From: Chitinispirillaceae bacterium
GTDB taxonomy: Bacteria > Fibrobacterota > Chitinivibrionia > Chitinivibrionales > Chitinispirillaceae
DNA: 64,000 nt
Direction: 5' to 3'
Assembly: GCA_016929595.1 (NCBI GenBank)
Contig: JAFGIN010000143.1
Location: 42,497 to 106,496, forward strand
The position numbers and the translations under genes were made by a program. The notes beneath the pieces were generated by a model. It was not told the origin of the DNA. It was given only the letters and a program-made list of their open reading frames with translations, and searched no databases. Shown piece after piece: positions 18,357 through 27,755 of the stretch (positions are counted from its first letter, which is position 1; the number at the start of each line of letters is the position of its first letter).

Positions 18357-19736
18357 CTAAAAACCTCTGAGTAAATCGATAATGGCGGTAGTAGCGGGGC
18401 TGGCTCTTACGATCTGTATAGTGGTGTTTTTTGAGAGGTCTTCATAATACTGCTTTTCTTCAGGCAGAACGTTTCCGTTCTTCTCCGTTAAAACACATAC
18501 TTTAGGTTTTGCAAAAGATGTTCCGTTTGACTGGACAACTTTAGCGACAAGGCCGTTACTTAATTCAACAAGCGAACCGACCGGAAACAGGGATGTGTAC
18601 TCAAGGAGTGCTTTAACGTATTCACCAGAAAGCAGTCCCTGCCTGGTCATCTTAATAACTGATTCCATTGCCTTATAAGGAATATTGGGATTACGATAGG
18701 CTCTGGGTGCCGTAAGTGCTTCAAAAACGTCTGCAATAGCGCAGATCTTCGCATAGGGATGAATAAGGCGGGTACTGCGCTGTTTGGGATACCCTTTACC
18801 GTTTTCTCTTTCATGTGATTGATAAGCGGGGATTGTTACAGCTGGAGGCAGTCTGTCAATCCTCTCCAGAATATGCACACCAAGAATCGGGTGTTTTTGA
18901 ATTTCATACCATTCATCTTCTGTAATGCGGTCTTTTTTAAAACGGATTTCAGAAGGGATCAGCAGCATTCCAACATCATGAAGCAGGGCTCCCATTCCGA
19001 TCTCAACAACCTGCTGTTCGTTGAATCCGTAGGAGGCTGCAATATTAATAGACAATATGCTTGTATTTAGAGAATGGTTGTAAACATAATCACCCTCAGT
19101 AGTTTTAATTGTTGACAGGTTGAGCAAAAAATCCTTATCCATGAGGAACGTCTGAATAAGTTGACCGGTAACATGTCTGATCGCTCCCAGACTGACCAGG
19201 ATACCTGAGGCAAGGTTATCAAGAAGAGATCTGGTTTTTACAAGCGCTTCTTCGTAACTGGTTTTAAACTGGATTTTTGCAAGCTCTTCACGTTTGCCAG
19301 TCTGCGTTTCGCGGAGGTTTTTTTTTAGTGGTATACCAGTGGGTTGCGCAGTGATGTTCTGTCCTGTAATTTTATCGAGTGTTTCACACTTTTTACTCTC
19401 CATGAGCTGCATTAAACCCTTTTTGCCAGCTTGAACAGACTTGAGTTCAGTCAAGAACTGAGGGATGATATTGGGAATGGGTGGGGTATCAGGACCGGGT
19501 AAATCGATGTCTATATTGTCAAATAATTTGAATTCCGCACTAAGAATTTTTTCAAGCTCCCTGTCCTGGAAATCGTCCATAAGGTATAAGGTAGAAACGT
19601 TTTGCTGTCTCAACGATGCCAGACAGTCGCCAGTGATTTTTACTCCTTTGTGCAGTACAATATTTCCATCTTTGTCATAGAGCTCATTATCAACAAATTG
19701 ACCTTCATTAAGCATTGAGATTTGAATTTTAAGCAT
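18357..19736 (-). CDS. HD-GYP domain protein (second of a FapA/HD-GYP pair)
   Basis: 459 residues. The N-terminal 55 residues (LNEGQFVDNELYDKDGNIVLHKG...) form the small domain often found ahead of HD-GYP. An HD-GYP domain follows, with HDVGMLLIPSEI in place of the usual HDIGKIGIP (Lys replaced by Met) and HERENGKGYP. The last 90 residues (FPVGSLVELSNGLVAKVV...) look like the C-terminal extension of HD-GYP enzymes. A c-di-GMP phosphodiesterase or receptor role is likely. The ATG at 19736 is chosen because AAGGG lies about 8 bases upstream; an upstream ATG at 19772 would overlap the FapA-like gene further. The gene converges on the ECF sigma gene. Confidence 0.85.
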   Translation of the reverse strand: MLKIQISMLNEGQFVDNELYDKDGNIVLHKGVKITGDCLASLRQQNVSTLYLMDDFQDRELEKILSAEFKLFDNIDIDLPGPDTPPIPNIIPQFLTELKSVQAGKKGLMQLMESKKCETLDKITGQNITAQPTGIPLKKNLRETQTGKREELAKIQFKTSYEEALVKTRSLLDNLASGILVSLGAIRHVTGQLIQTFLMDKDFLLNLSTIKTTEGDYVYNHSLNTSILSINIAASYGFNEQQVVEIGMGALLHDVGMLLIPSEIRFKKDRITEDEWYEIQKHPILGVHILERIDRLPPAVTIPAYQSHERENGKGYPKQRSTRLIHPYAKICAIADVFEALTAPRAYRNPNIPYKAMESVIKMTRQGLLSGEYVKALLEYTSLFPVGSLVELSNGLVAKVVQSNGTSFAKPKVCVLTEKNGNVLPEEKQYYEDLSKNTTIQIVRASPATTAIIDLLRGF

Positions 19737-19746
19737 AGCTATACCC

Positions 19747-21942
19747 TTAGAGAATCCGGATTTCGAAATCAAGCAACATGACCGTTTTGGGGCCTGGAGT
19801 CTCTTCCTTGACTAAAAAGTGTCTTTCTCCAAATTTGAACAGCGTGCCGGGGAATGCTGTTCGTTCGAATTTAATGAAAACTTTTTCAAAATTGAATAGT
19901 TTTTTTTCCAGAATTTTTTTACGCAATTCAAAAACTTTAATCTGCTGATTGTATTTTAAAAGGAACTCATTAAATTTGGCTTTAAGTGCCTGGTCTTTCA
20001 ATGACAATCGTCTGTGAAGAGCTGATGATTTATCAATTTTATTTATATTTTCGATAATTTTGTTCTGGTTAAGAAGCAGTTCAGAAAGGTGTGCTTCGAT
20101 TGTTTGAAGTTCCTCACCCAGAGTATAATCATATCCAACTTCACACAATGTTTTTATACCGCTGTGATTTCCGATGGAATTAACAGTTATTGATTCACCA
20201 GCCGTTAAATTTCCGCCTGCGACTGAGAGGGGATTTCCATGAATATGAATAGTTTCCTTCGCATAAATAGTGCTGTTAATTGCTTCACGAGCAATATTTA
20301 CATTCTTTCTGCTTCTAATGGTCTGGTTTTTCGTAAAACCAAGATTAATATCGCCTTTAGCATCTATCAAACCTTTTCCCTGTCCGCAGAATCCAAACCG
20401 GCAGAGGATGTTACCCCCGATTTTTAAAGTACAGTCTTCAATAGTACCCCCCGTCTGCAGGTCGCCGCCGCACTCAATCCCGAAGCCCGATTTCACGTCA
20501 CCTGTAACAACCACGGAATGGTCATATTTGATGTTACCTGTTGAAAAATCAACATCACCGTTGACTACAAATCCTTCACAAACTTCAACAGCAGTTCCGA
20601 CACGACGTACTATTCCGTTTATCGAGGCGATAAGGGTGTCAGGATCCTGAGTGTCTGGTTCAGTATTAGGGCCCAATGGCAGAAGCGCGGGTTTGCCATC
20701 CGTACAGGATAGTGGATCACCGAAGAGGTTCTTTCCGGGCACTCCTTTTTCCGGAGGTTCCAGTGATGCGAGTTTTTCCCCTTTTGCGACGGAAATAACA
20801 ATGTCGACACTTTTGTAATCAACGCTTCCGTCAGGATTGATTTTTGGCTTGAGTGATGTTTCTGTGCTGAAATGATAAATTATTTTTCCGTTACTACCAT
20901 TTACAGGTGGAATTCCAAGTGCAATTGTGACGCGATCTTCCGGAACGTTTCCATTTTTCAGGCCTGCTATAATTTCCCTGAGTTTTTTATCGTCAATGCC
21001 AGTGTTTATCTCTGAATGTTGAAATGCTTCTATGATCTCTTTTTCTCCCGGAAGAGCGCCGTCGTCAACAGGCTTGTGAAAAATCAGGCATGCTTTCATT
21101 TTGTCAGGAGAAACTTCAATATCTACAGAACCATCAAAACTGACAGGAATAACTTCGAGCGTATTGTCAATAAAAGAAAGGACCCCACTTGTGTCCGAAA
21201 TGTAATTCTGAAGATCCTCGCAATAGCGTATTCCCTTACCCGTAAAAAATTTTTTCCGAATAATATCATCTGTAAATATTAATTCGCCTTTGACATTTTT
21301 TCCAGGAATTGGTGGTTTGCCCGGAAGCCGGGTGGCTACAATCATATCGGGTTTAACATGTTGAACCTGTGTAAATAAATCTACTGCCTGCCATATAAAA
21401 CGGCAATTGCGGACCTCTTTTAAATCGCTGTCATTGGATATATGCTTTACCTGTATGTCTATCTCACCTTCAACAGCCGGTTTGGGTGGATAGCCTCTGG
21501 CAATTCCCGAAATTTCGTAGCGGTGTTTTCTCAGATTCCAGTTTTGAACAACTGCCATTATGAGTATTTCATCTGATCCTGATGTAACGTTTGAGTTGAC
21601 AAGTGTGGATATGATATCTTCTTCTGTGAGGTCTGCATTGTCCGTTTCAACTGGTTCAATCACCAGGGTGGCGTTCATTGCATCATCAGAGATGATCACT
21701 CTTAATGACGGTAAATTTTTCTTTTGTAAAATCTGCGGATCTGAAATCTGCGGGCTGACAGCAGATGTGGGTGAATTGCTGTTTTCTTTTACATCAACAA
21801 TTGAAACACCATTTCTGGAGAGACGGAAAATTATGTCGCTGTTCAGTGAACTGTTGGCAGGAGCCAGTATGAAACCATTTTGACCGATTACATCAGTTGT
21901 GAGAGTCATCCCTGGTTTAAGCTGTTTCAATGGTATTTTCAC
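19747..21942 (-). CDS. FapA/DUF342-family protein
   Basis: 731 residues. The central and C-terminal parts carry the DUF342 (FapA) right-handed beta-helix pattern with repeated GDV/GGN turns (VVTGDVKSGFGIECGGDLQTGGTIEDCTLKIGGNILCRFGFCGQG..., about 480-570). A long coiled coil follows (610-690), then a short basic C-terminal domain. The first 55 residues (LKQLKPGMTLTTDVIGQNGFILAPANSSLNSDIIFRL) resemble the N-terminal domain of HD-GYP proteins, including the one encoded immediately downstream. DUF342 proteins are linked to cell-surface or polar appendage assembly, but no flagellar gene is present here. The stop lies 11 bases before the HD-GYP start, so the genes are coupled. Confidence 0.85.
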   Translation of the reverse strand: MKIPLKQLKPGMTLTTDVIGQNGFILAPANSSLNSDIIFRLSRNGVSIVDVKENSNSPTSAVSPQISDPQILQKKNLPSLRVIISDDAMNATLVIEPVETDNADLTEEDIISTLVNSNVTSGSDEILIMAVVQNWNLRKHRYEISGIARGYPPKPAVEGEIDIQVKHISNDSDLKEVRNCRFIWQAVDLFTQVQHVKPDMIVATRLPGKPPIPGKNVKGELIFTDDIIRKKFFTGKGIRYCEDLQNYISDTSGVLSFIDNTLEVIPVSFDGSVDIEVSPDKMKACLIFHKPVDDGALPGEKEIIEAFQHSEINTGIDDKKLREIIAGLKNGNVPEDRVTIALGIPPVNGSNGKIIYHFSTETSLKPKINPDGSVDYKSVDIVISVAKGEKLASLEPPEKGVPGKNLFGDPLSCTDGKPALLPLGPNTEPDTQDPDTLIASINGIVRRVGTAVEVCEGFVVNGDVDFSTGNIKYDHSVVVTGDVKSGFGIECGGDLQTGGTIEDCTLKIGGNILCRFGFCGQGKGLIDAKGDINLGFTKNQTIRSRKNVNIAREAINSTIYAKETIHIHGNPLSVAGGNLTAGESITVNSIGNHSGIKTLCEVGYDYTLGEELQTIEAHLSELLLNQNKIIENINKIDKSSALHRRLSLKDQALKAKFNEFLLKYNQQIKVFELRKKILEKKLFNFEKVFIKFERTAFPGTLFKFGERHFLVKEETPGPKTVMLLDFEIRIL

Positions 21943-22151
21943 TGATAATTCCCTGGTAATGAAAGAACACCTTTTTTAGCCATTGGACATATTTTAGTTT
22001 TATTACAGAGCCGATGAAAAGTACTCTGTACGGTCGGATTCCTTAGTCCCTGATTTAATGAGGTTAAATTCTGGAAAAATTACATTTTCTGCGACATAAT
22101 ATTTTCAGCATCATGCAGTTACTACTTTTTCCAGGCTTTTAAATTTATACC

Positions 22152-24380
22152 ATGCAGAAACATGCCGGTCAACAACTTTCTTGCTTTCCTGCCTCAGATA
22201 ATCCTGTAGTGAGAGTAGGTTTTCCAATAGCAATTCATGGTATTTATGATTACCGTGTACCAGAAAAATTTGCCGGGAAGGTGAAGGCCGGGATGCCTGT
22301 TGAGGTAGAGGTGAGGAACAGGAAGGTTTGGGGGGTTGTTGTACAGGTAGTCGAATCCTCAGTGCATCCACACCTCAAGGATGTTCTGGATATAAAAATT
22401 GATCATTGGACCGATTCCAGCTCCAGCCTTATCCGTCTTTACGAATGGATTTCCGGTTATTATCATTGCGATCTGGGAAGAGTTTTCAGGCCGATTGTAA
22501 GCAAAGGTATTATCACGACATCATCAAAGACAGTATTTTTCTATACTGCCATTAAGAAGGAAACAGACGGTCTGAAGCCTCACTATGTTGAAATCTATCA
22601 AAAACTGCTTGGAACAGGTGCTGTAACTAAAGCAGATGCTCTGAATCAGTCTATTAAAGGGACGGCACTGGACTATCTTTGCAAACATGGATTTGTTGTT
22701 CGTGAAAAAAAGGTTGTTGTCCGCGAGGCGGATGAACTGATGATGGAGGTGCAATCGCAGAAGATTGTTCTCAGTGACGAGCAGCTTGAGGCGGTAGAGA
22801 CAATAATTGCTGATGTGAAAAATCCTCAAAAACCGTTTCTTATACATGGAATCACTGGAAGTGGAAAAACGCATATTTATATCGAGCTTTCCAGAAGGGT
22901 TCTGAAAGAGGGAAAAAGTATTATCATTCTGGTACCGGAAATCTCTCTGACTCCCCAGACGATCCAAAGATTTAAGAGCGAATTGGGTAATGTTATTTCT
23001 GTGATTCACAGTAACATGTCTGATGGGGAACGACGCGACAGTCTTCAGGAGCTTGTGACTGGTAATAAAAAAATGGTTATAGGTGTCAGAAGTGCGATTC
23101 TGGCACCAGTGGATAATGTTGGTTTGATTATCGTTGATGAAGAGCATGATCAGAGTTATAAGCAGAGTGATATGGAACCGCGCTATAATGCCCGTGATGT
23201 TGCGGTGATGAGAGGATACTTTCAGAAAGCACTTGTGGTGCTTGGAAGTGCTACACCAAGCATGGAGAGCTATTACAATTCCACAATCGGAAAATATGCC
23301 ATAGTTCGTCTAACCCGGCGTTTCGGTGATGCTGAGCTGCCGGCGGTTGAAATTGTAGATATGGTCAAAGAACACGCAAAAAATAACTGGACACCTTTTA
23401 GCACTCGCTTAGTTGAATTGATGAAGGAGTGCCTCATTGCCCAACGGCAGATCATCCTGTTATTGAATCGCAGGGGGCATTCAACAGTGCTGGTATGCAA
23501 GGATTGCGGGCACACTACAAGTTGTCCGAACTGTTCAGTTAATCTCCGCTACCATAGTGTGGACAATTCAGTTAAATGTCATCTGTGCGGGTTTGAGCAC
23601 CGGGCACCGGATCTGTGCCCAAAGTGCAGAGGTACAAAAATGAAATATCAGGGTACAGGAATTCAAAAAATAGAACAGGGCTTGCGTGAAATGCTCCCGG
23701 GCGTGCGAATTTTACGAATGGATCAGGATACAACCCGTCGAAAGGGCTCTCATATCGTTATTTTAAATGAGTTTTCGGAGCGCAATGCGGATATATTACT
23801 TGGTACACAGATGGTTGCAAAAGGACTGAATTTTCCAGGTGTTGCCCTTGTAGGCGTTATACAGGGGGACAGCGGACTGCATTTTCCCGATTTCAGAGCT
23901 GCAGAAAGAACATTTCAACTGCTTACTCAGGTTTCAGGACGGGCTGGCAGAGCGGATAACCTTGGAAGAGTCATTATTCAAACGTACAATCCCGAAGAGG
24001 TTGCTATTAAAAGTGCATCAATGCATGATTATGAATGTTTTTTCAACTCAGAGTTATCAAATCGTGAAGAGTTGAGTTATCCGCCTTTTTCGAAGCTGGC
24101 AAGAGTTGTTGTGGAGGGAAAAAGTGAATCTGAAGTTGTTCTTTTCAGTGAGACAGTGAGCAGGCAATTAAAGGCTGCTGCGCCAGAGGGTTTAACGGTC
24201 CTGGGTCCGGCGCCGGCGGTTCTTGAAAAAATTGATAATCAGACCCGTTATTCTCTACTGATCAAATCCAGAAACACTTCTACGCTCAATGTTGCTTTAT
24301 CAGAGGTTTGGAGAAGATCTGCTGAACGTTCCTCAACAATCCGGACTATTATTGACGTTGATCCGGTAAATATGTTGTAA
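22152..24380 (+). CDS. priA: Primosomal protein N' (replication restart helicase)
   Basis: 3'-5' superfamily 2 DNA helicase that reloads the replisome at stalled forks. The 742-residue protein has an N-terminal 3'-DNA-binding domain (VGFPIAIHGIYDYRVPE..), Walker A HGITGSGKTH at about 237-246, DEEHD (motif II), GSATPS (motif III) and an eight-cysteine zinc-binding insertion (CKDCGHTTSCPNC...CHLCG...CPKC). The C-terminal helicase motif LTQVSGRAGRAD is intact. The first 15 residues are not conserved, so the true start could be slightly downstream. It follows a 200-base gap divergent from the FapA-like gene. Confidence 0.95.
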   Translation: MQKHAGQQLSCFPASDNPVVRVGFPIAIHGIYDYRVPEKFAGKVKAGMPVEVEVRNRKVWGVVVQVVESSVHPHLKDVLDIKIDHWTDSSSSLIRLYEWISGYYHCDLGRVFRPIVSKGIITTSSKTVFFYTAIKKETDGLKPHYVEIYQKLLGTGAVTKADALNQSIKGTALDYLCKHGFVVREKKVVVREADELMMEVQSQKIVLSDEQLEAVETIIADVKNPQKPFLIHGITGSGKTHIYIELSRRVLKEGKSIIILVPEISLTPQTIQRFKSELGNVISVIHSNMSDGERRDSLQELVTGNKKMVIGVRSAILAPVDNVGLIIVDEEHDQSYKQSDMEPRYNARDVAVMRGYFQKALVVLGSATPSMESYYNSTIGKYAIVRLTRRFGDAELPAVEIVDMVKEHAKNNWTPFSTRLVELMKECLIAQRQIILLLNRRGHSTVLVCKDCGHTTSCPNCSVNLRYHSVDNSVKCHLCGFEHRAPDLCPKCRGTKMKYQGTGIQKIEQGLREMLPGVRILRMDQDTTRRKGSHIVILNEFSERNADILLGTQMVAKGLNFPGVALVGVIQGDSGLHFPDFRAAERTFQLLTQVSGRAGRADNLGRVIIQTYNPEEVAIKSASMHDYECFFNSELSNREELSYPPFSKLARVVVEGKSESEVVLFSETVSRQLKAAAPEGLTVLGPAPAVLEKIDNQTRYSLLIKSRNTSTLNVALSEVWRRSAERSSTIRTIIDVDPVNML

Positions 24381-24426
24381 ACGACTGCATATAGAAGTTA
24401 TTTTCCAGTATTTATCAGGTAATATC

Positions 24427-25479
24427 GTGAACGTTGAAATTCTGAAAAAGCACACATTACGGTTACTCAATCCAGGGAGTAGAGGATCACAGTATATTCA
24501 GATTGGTATCACCATTCTTTTTATATATCTTGTGAACCGTTCAATATCGGCTGTAGAGTTCGGGCTTTTGTTACGGTCACTAGATCCGTTTGCAATTCTT
24601 ACTGCGGTAGTACTTGGAGGAGTAGCGATTCTGACCCAGGCATTTCGCTGGTATCTGATTTCCAGAAACTGTTCATTGAATATTTCCTGGGGTACAGCGC
24701 TTAAGAGATTACTTTGGGGCAATCTGCTTGCATTCATCACACCAGGCAGCGTAGGAGAGCTTTTCAGGAGTGTGGATCTTTGCCCATCTAAAAAAATGGT
24801 CACCATTATTTCAACACTCGCTGACAGAATTTTCGGGAACATAATTGTTGTATTCTCAGCTTTACCGGTGCTGTTTATACAGTTGTTCTTTATGCAACGT
24901 TCGATTTCAGAAATTCTTTCTGCTGCAACAGTCATTACTTCAGTGCTGATTGTTCTATTTTTTGTATTGATGAAATTTAATATACAATGGTACGATAAGC
25001 TGCCCGTGAAATTAGCTGGAACCGTTTCTGATTTTGTTGTCACCCTGCAATCGCTTGACTTATCGGTTATGATGCTGTTGTCGTTGTTTCACCATATGAT
25101 ATTAGTAGTTCAGGCTGCGTTCCTGATACAGTGTTTTGTAAATGTTTCATTCTTTGAAGGTGTCATGGTCGCTGTACTTGCCAATACCTGCATGTTATTT
25201 TTGCCGTTTGCCATAGCGAACATGGGGATTCGTGAGTACTCTTATTCACTGTTTCTATCCATTGCTGTGATACAGGAAAGCACTACGGTTTCGATACCGG
25301 CGATTGCCTTTGGGGTTTCCAGTGTACTTCTGATTATAAATAATATTTTACCCGCGACTGCAGGGCTTTTCTGCCGGATTGTATCACTGCGGGTGAAAAC
25401 TGGAATAAAAGCTGATTCTGTTAATGATGTTTTGATAATACAATCGAATAAATTGTCCAAGGAAAAGAGATTCAATTGA
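24427..25479 (+). CDS. Lysylphosphatidylglycerol synthase/flippase-like (UPF0104) membrane protein
   Basis: The 350-residue integral membrane protein has about eight hydrophobic helices and the UPF0104 signature segments: LTQAFRWYLISR near residue 75, LAFITPGSVGELFRS and LADRIFGN. Members resemble the flippase half of MprF and are thought to translocate lipid-linked molecules. The GTG start at 24427 is preferred because GGTAAT lies just upstream and no ATG fits. The TGA stop overlaps the start of the glycosyltransferase gene (TGATG), suggesting coupled translation and a shared role in glycan or lipid export. Confidence 0.82.
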   Translation: MNVEILKKHTLRLLNPGSRGSQYIQIGITILFIYLVNRSISAVEFGLLLRSLDPFAILTAVVLGGVAILTQAFRWYLISRNCSLNISWGTALKRLLWGNLLAFITPGSVGELFRSVDLCPSKKMVTIISTLADRIFGNIIVVFSALPVLFIQLFFMQRSISEILSAATVITSVLIVLFFVLMKFNIQWYDKLPVKLAGTVSDFVVTLQSLDLSVMMLLSLFHHMILVVQAAFLIQCFVNVSFFEGVMVAVLANTCMLFLPFAIANMGIREYSYSLFLSIAVIQESTTVSIPAIAFGVSSVLLIINNILPATAGLFCRIVSLRVKTGIKADSVNDVLIIQSNKLSKEKRFN

Positions 25480-27248
25480 TGCAACCGGGTAAATTCGATC
25501 ATGCATTTCAGGTAAAACTAGATAGCTGGACTGTTTTTCAGCACCGCCTTCACCAGCTGTTTTCTCAAAGGGAAATTGATAGTATCCAGAGGGCACAGCG
25601 GACCTTTAATAAGAAAAACAGGACTGTTGTATATTTATCATTTGAAAATAGATTCGCATCACTGGGCGGTTTGGCGGCAGTTTCCCGTCTCCTGCCTCCC
25701 ATGCTCAGTAAACGTAATGAGCGGGTCGTATGTTTTACACCGTTTCACAGCGGAAGCTCTGCAGTCAGAGAAGCATTAAAAAGTGGTGTTTTAACTGAGG
25801 TGTTTTCCGACACTGTTTTGCATTTGTGCAATTACGAGGGTGTTCTCAGCTGTTACAAAGATAATGGATCTGAAGTGCCTACGTACCTTTTACGCATTGA
25901 TGGAAGGTTCTGTGCTGGTGAGAATCCTTACGATTACAGTGATAAAAAGGAACTGCTGTATGATTCACTCGCCTTCTGTGCGGCGGTTCCTTTTACTTTG
26001 TATAAATTAGGACTGGTCAGCGACCTGATTTTGCATGCCAATGACTGGGAGACTGCTTCTGTTGCGATAACATCCAAGTTCGCTATCGTAAGTAATGTAC
26101 TGAAAAATGCACGGTGTATATTGACTCTTCATAATAGTTTTGACTCCGGTATTTCCCGGGAAGATAAGCTGAAATTTTTTGGAATTGATATTCCTGGTTA
26201 TACAATTCTGCAATGTTCGATTCCATGGCTTAACGGGCCACTTACAACGGTCAGTTCGACATTTGCACAGGAACTTTCAGGCGATCCGCTTCAGTATGGT
26301 TTTTTTACAGATCATCTTCAGCATGAATTTGCCATGAACTCGCCGTTGGGTATAGAAAATGGTATGTTTGGAGAAAGTAGATGCACCTGTCCGCAAACAA
26401 TTATAAGAAAAGCACGAAAAAAGGAGTTTGAACCACTCTTACAGCGTAAAAAAAATCTCAGAAAGCAATTTCTCTCGCTACTCTCCAGAAATTCATTTGC
26501 TCAATGCATAGGAAAAATCGATGATGATACTTTAGAGGATACTACTGCGATTTTTTTCATGTCAGGAAGACTTGATATGATGCAGAAGGGGTTTGATGTT
26601 ATTTTTCATGCTTTTGAGCGGTTAAAAAGGGGGAGTGCAAAGTTAGTCTTTTGTCCATCGAGTGTAAGTGCTGATCTGGACTTTTTCAAACCTTTTGTGA
26701 CTCGCTGTGAGGGGGATATCGTTATATGGCCGTTCAAGCTTCCACTGGAGCAGTATGAAAAATGTATTGCAGGGGCTTCATACCTGCTGATGCCCTCGTT
26801 ATACGAGCCATTTGGCGCTGCAACTGAAGGATATATTCACGGAACACCTGTTATTGCTCGTGGTACTGGTGGATTATGGTTGCAGGTTGAGCCATGGAAT
26901 AAGTGCTGTATACCTCGTTTTTATGATTATCTAATTGACAAGGACAGCACGAACTCCAGACCTACAGGATTTCTTTATCGTGAGTCAATCGATGATCTGG
27001 TCGCTGCCAAACAGTGGCGACCGCTTCTTGAGTTGACCGTATCTGAGCGAATTTACAATCCACTCTATCAGGCAATTGTCTCATCGGCCGAAGCGGCTTT
27101 GAAGTCTGCTGCAGATCTGTTTCAGGACGAGACCGGTTATGCAGAAATGATACTGAATGGATTTGACATGTTAAATAAATTTTCCTGGGATGAGCCGGTA
27201 AAAAAATACCGCAAAGTATATGACACGGCTTCAATACGGGGTATCTGA
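25479..27248 (+). CDS. Glycogen/starch synthase-like GT5-type glycosyltransferase
   Basis: The 589-residue GT-B enzyme has an N-terminal starch synthase-type domain (SLGGLAAVSRLLPPML near 65; NDWETASVA; LTLHNSF) and a C-terminal Rossmann domain with MSGRLDMMQKGFDVI and PSLYEPFGAATEGYIHGTPVIARGTGGL. The N-terminal motif normally reads KTGGL; here the nucleotide-sugar-binding Lys is replaced (SLGGL). The enzyme may therefore use another donor or mechanism than bacterial GlgA. It is coupled to the UPF0104 membrane gene, and the final TAA is followed 20 bases later by ispF. Confidence 0.75.
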   Translation: MQPGKFDHAFQVKLDSWTVFQHRLHQLFSQREIDSIQRAQRTFNKKNRTVVYLSFENRFASLGGLAAVSRLLPPMLSKRNERVVCFTPFHSGSSAVREALKSGVLTEVFSDTVLHLCNYEGVLSCYKDNGSEVPTYLLRIDGRFCAGENPYDYSDKKELLYDSLAFCAAVPFTLYKLGLVSDLILHANDWETASVAITSKFAIVSNVLKNARCILTLHNSFDSGISREDKLKFFGIDIPGYTILQCSIPWLNGPLTTVSSTFAQELSGDPLQYGFFTDHLQHEFAMNSPLGIENGMFGESRCTCPQTIIRKARKKEFEPLLQRKKNLRKQFLSLLSRNSFAQCIGKIDDDTLEDTTAIFFMSGRLDMMQKGFDVIFHAFERLKRGSAKLVFCPSSVSADLDFFKPFVTRCEGDIVIWPFKLPLEQYEKCIAGASYLLMPSLYEPFGAATEGYIHGTPVIARGTGGLWLQVEPWNKCCIPRFYDYLIDKDSTNSRPTGFLYRESIDDLVAAKQWRPLLELTVSERIYNPLYQAIVSSAEAALKSAADLFQDETGYAEMILNGFDMLNKFSWDEPVKKYRKVYDTASIRGI

Positions 27249-27268
27249 TAAAGGAGAATGTTTTAGAG

Positions 27269-27745
27269 ATGCATATTTCTGCAATTGGACAGGATTCACA
27301 TCGGTTTGAACCGGTTGGCTCTTCAAAACCGCTGATACTCGGGGGGGTGCAGCTGACCGGACAGCGTGGAATGATGGGAAACAGTGATGCTGATGTTGTC
27401 TTGCATGCAATAACGAATGCTGTTTCCGGGATAAGCGGGGTGAATATACTGGGAAAAGTCAGTGATGACCTCTGTTTAAAACAGGGCATTACCGACAGCC
27501 GGGTCTACCTGTCTGAGGCTATGAAAACGTTAGGTGAATGGAAACTATCTCATGTATCGATTTCGATCGAGGCCAGAAGACCTCATCTTGCTGAACATAT
27601 TCAGGAGATACGTAATTCGATTGCTGCACTGCTGTCTCTGGCTGTTGAGCATATTGGTTTGACAGCTACAAGTGGTGAGGGGCTTACTGAATTCGGTAAA
27701 GGAGAGGGTATTCAGGTTTTTGTGATTGTTTCAGCGTACAGGTGA
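27269..27745 (+). CDS. ispF: IspF-like 2-C-methyl-D-erythritol 2,4-cyclodiphosphate synthase (divergent)
   Basis: 158 residues, normal for IspF. The metal-ligand strand (GQDSHRF; Asp9 and His11) and the third ligand region (SDADVVLHAITNAV) are present, as is a C-terminal FGKGEGI loop close to the usual G.GEGI. The usual substrate loop (GDIGKHFPDTDP) is replaced by GVNILGKVSDDLCLKQG, and TTTEKLG by TATSGEGL. Either the active site is remodelled or the protein is a paralog with a different substrate. The window also carries ispH, so a MEP pathway is plausible. It converges with an 11-base gap on the STAS-zinc gene. Confidence 0.75.
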   Translation: MHISAIGQDSHRFEPVGSSKPLILGGVQLTGQRGMMGNSDADVVLHAITNAVSGISGVNILGKVSDDLCLKQGITDSRVYLSEAMKTLGEWKLSHVSISIEARRPHLAEHIQEIRNSIAALLSLAVEHIGLTATSGEGLTEFGKGEGIQVFVIVSAYR

Positions 27746-27755
27746 GCCTATCTCA

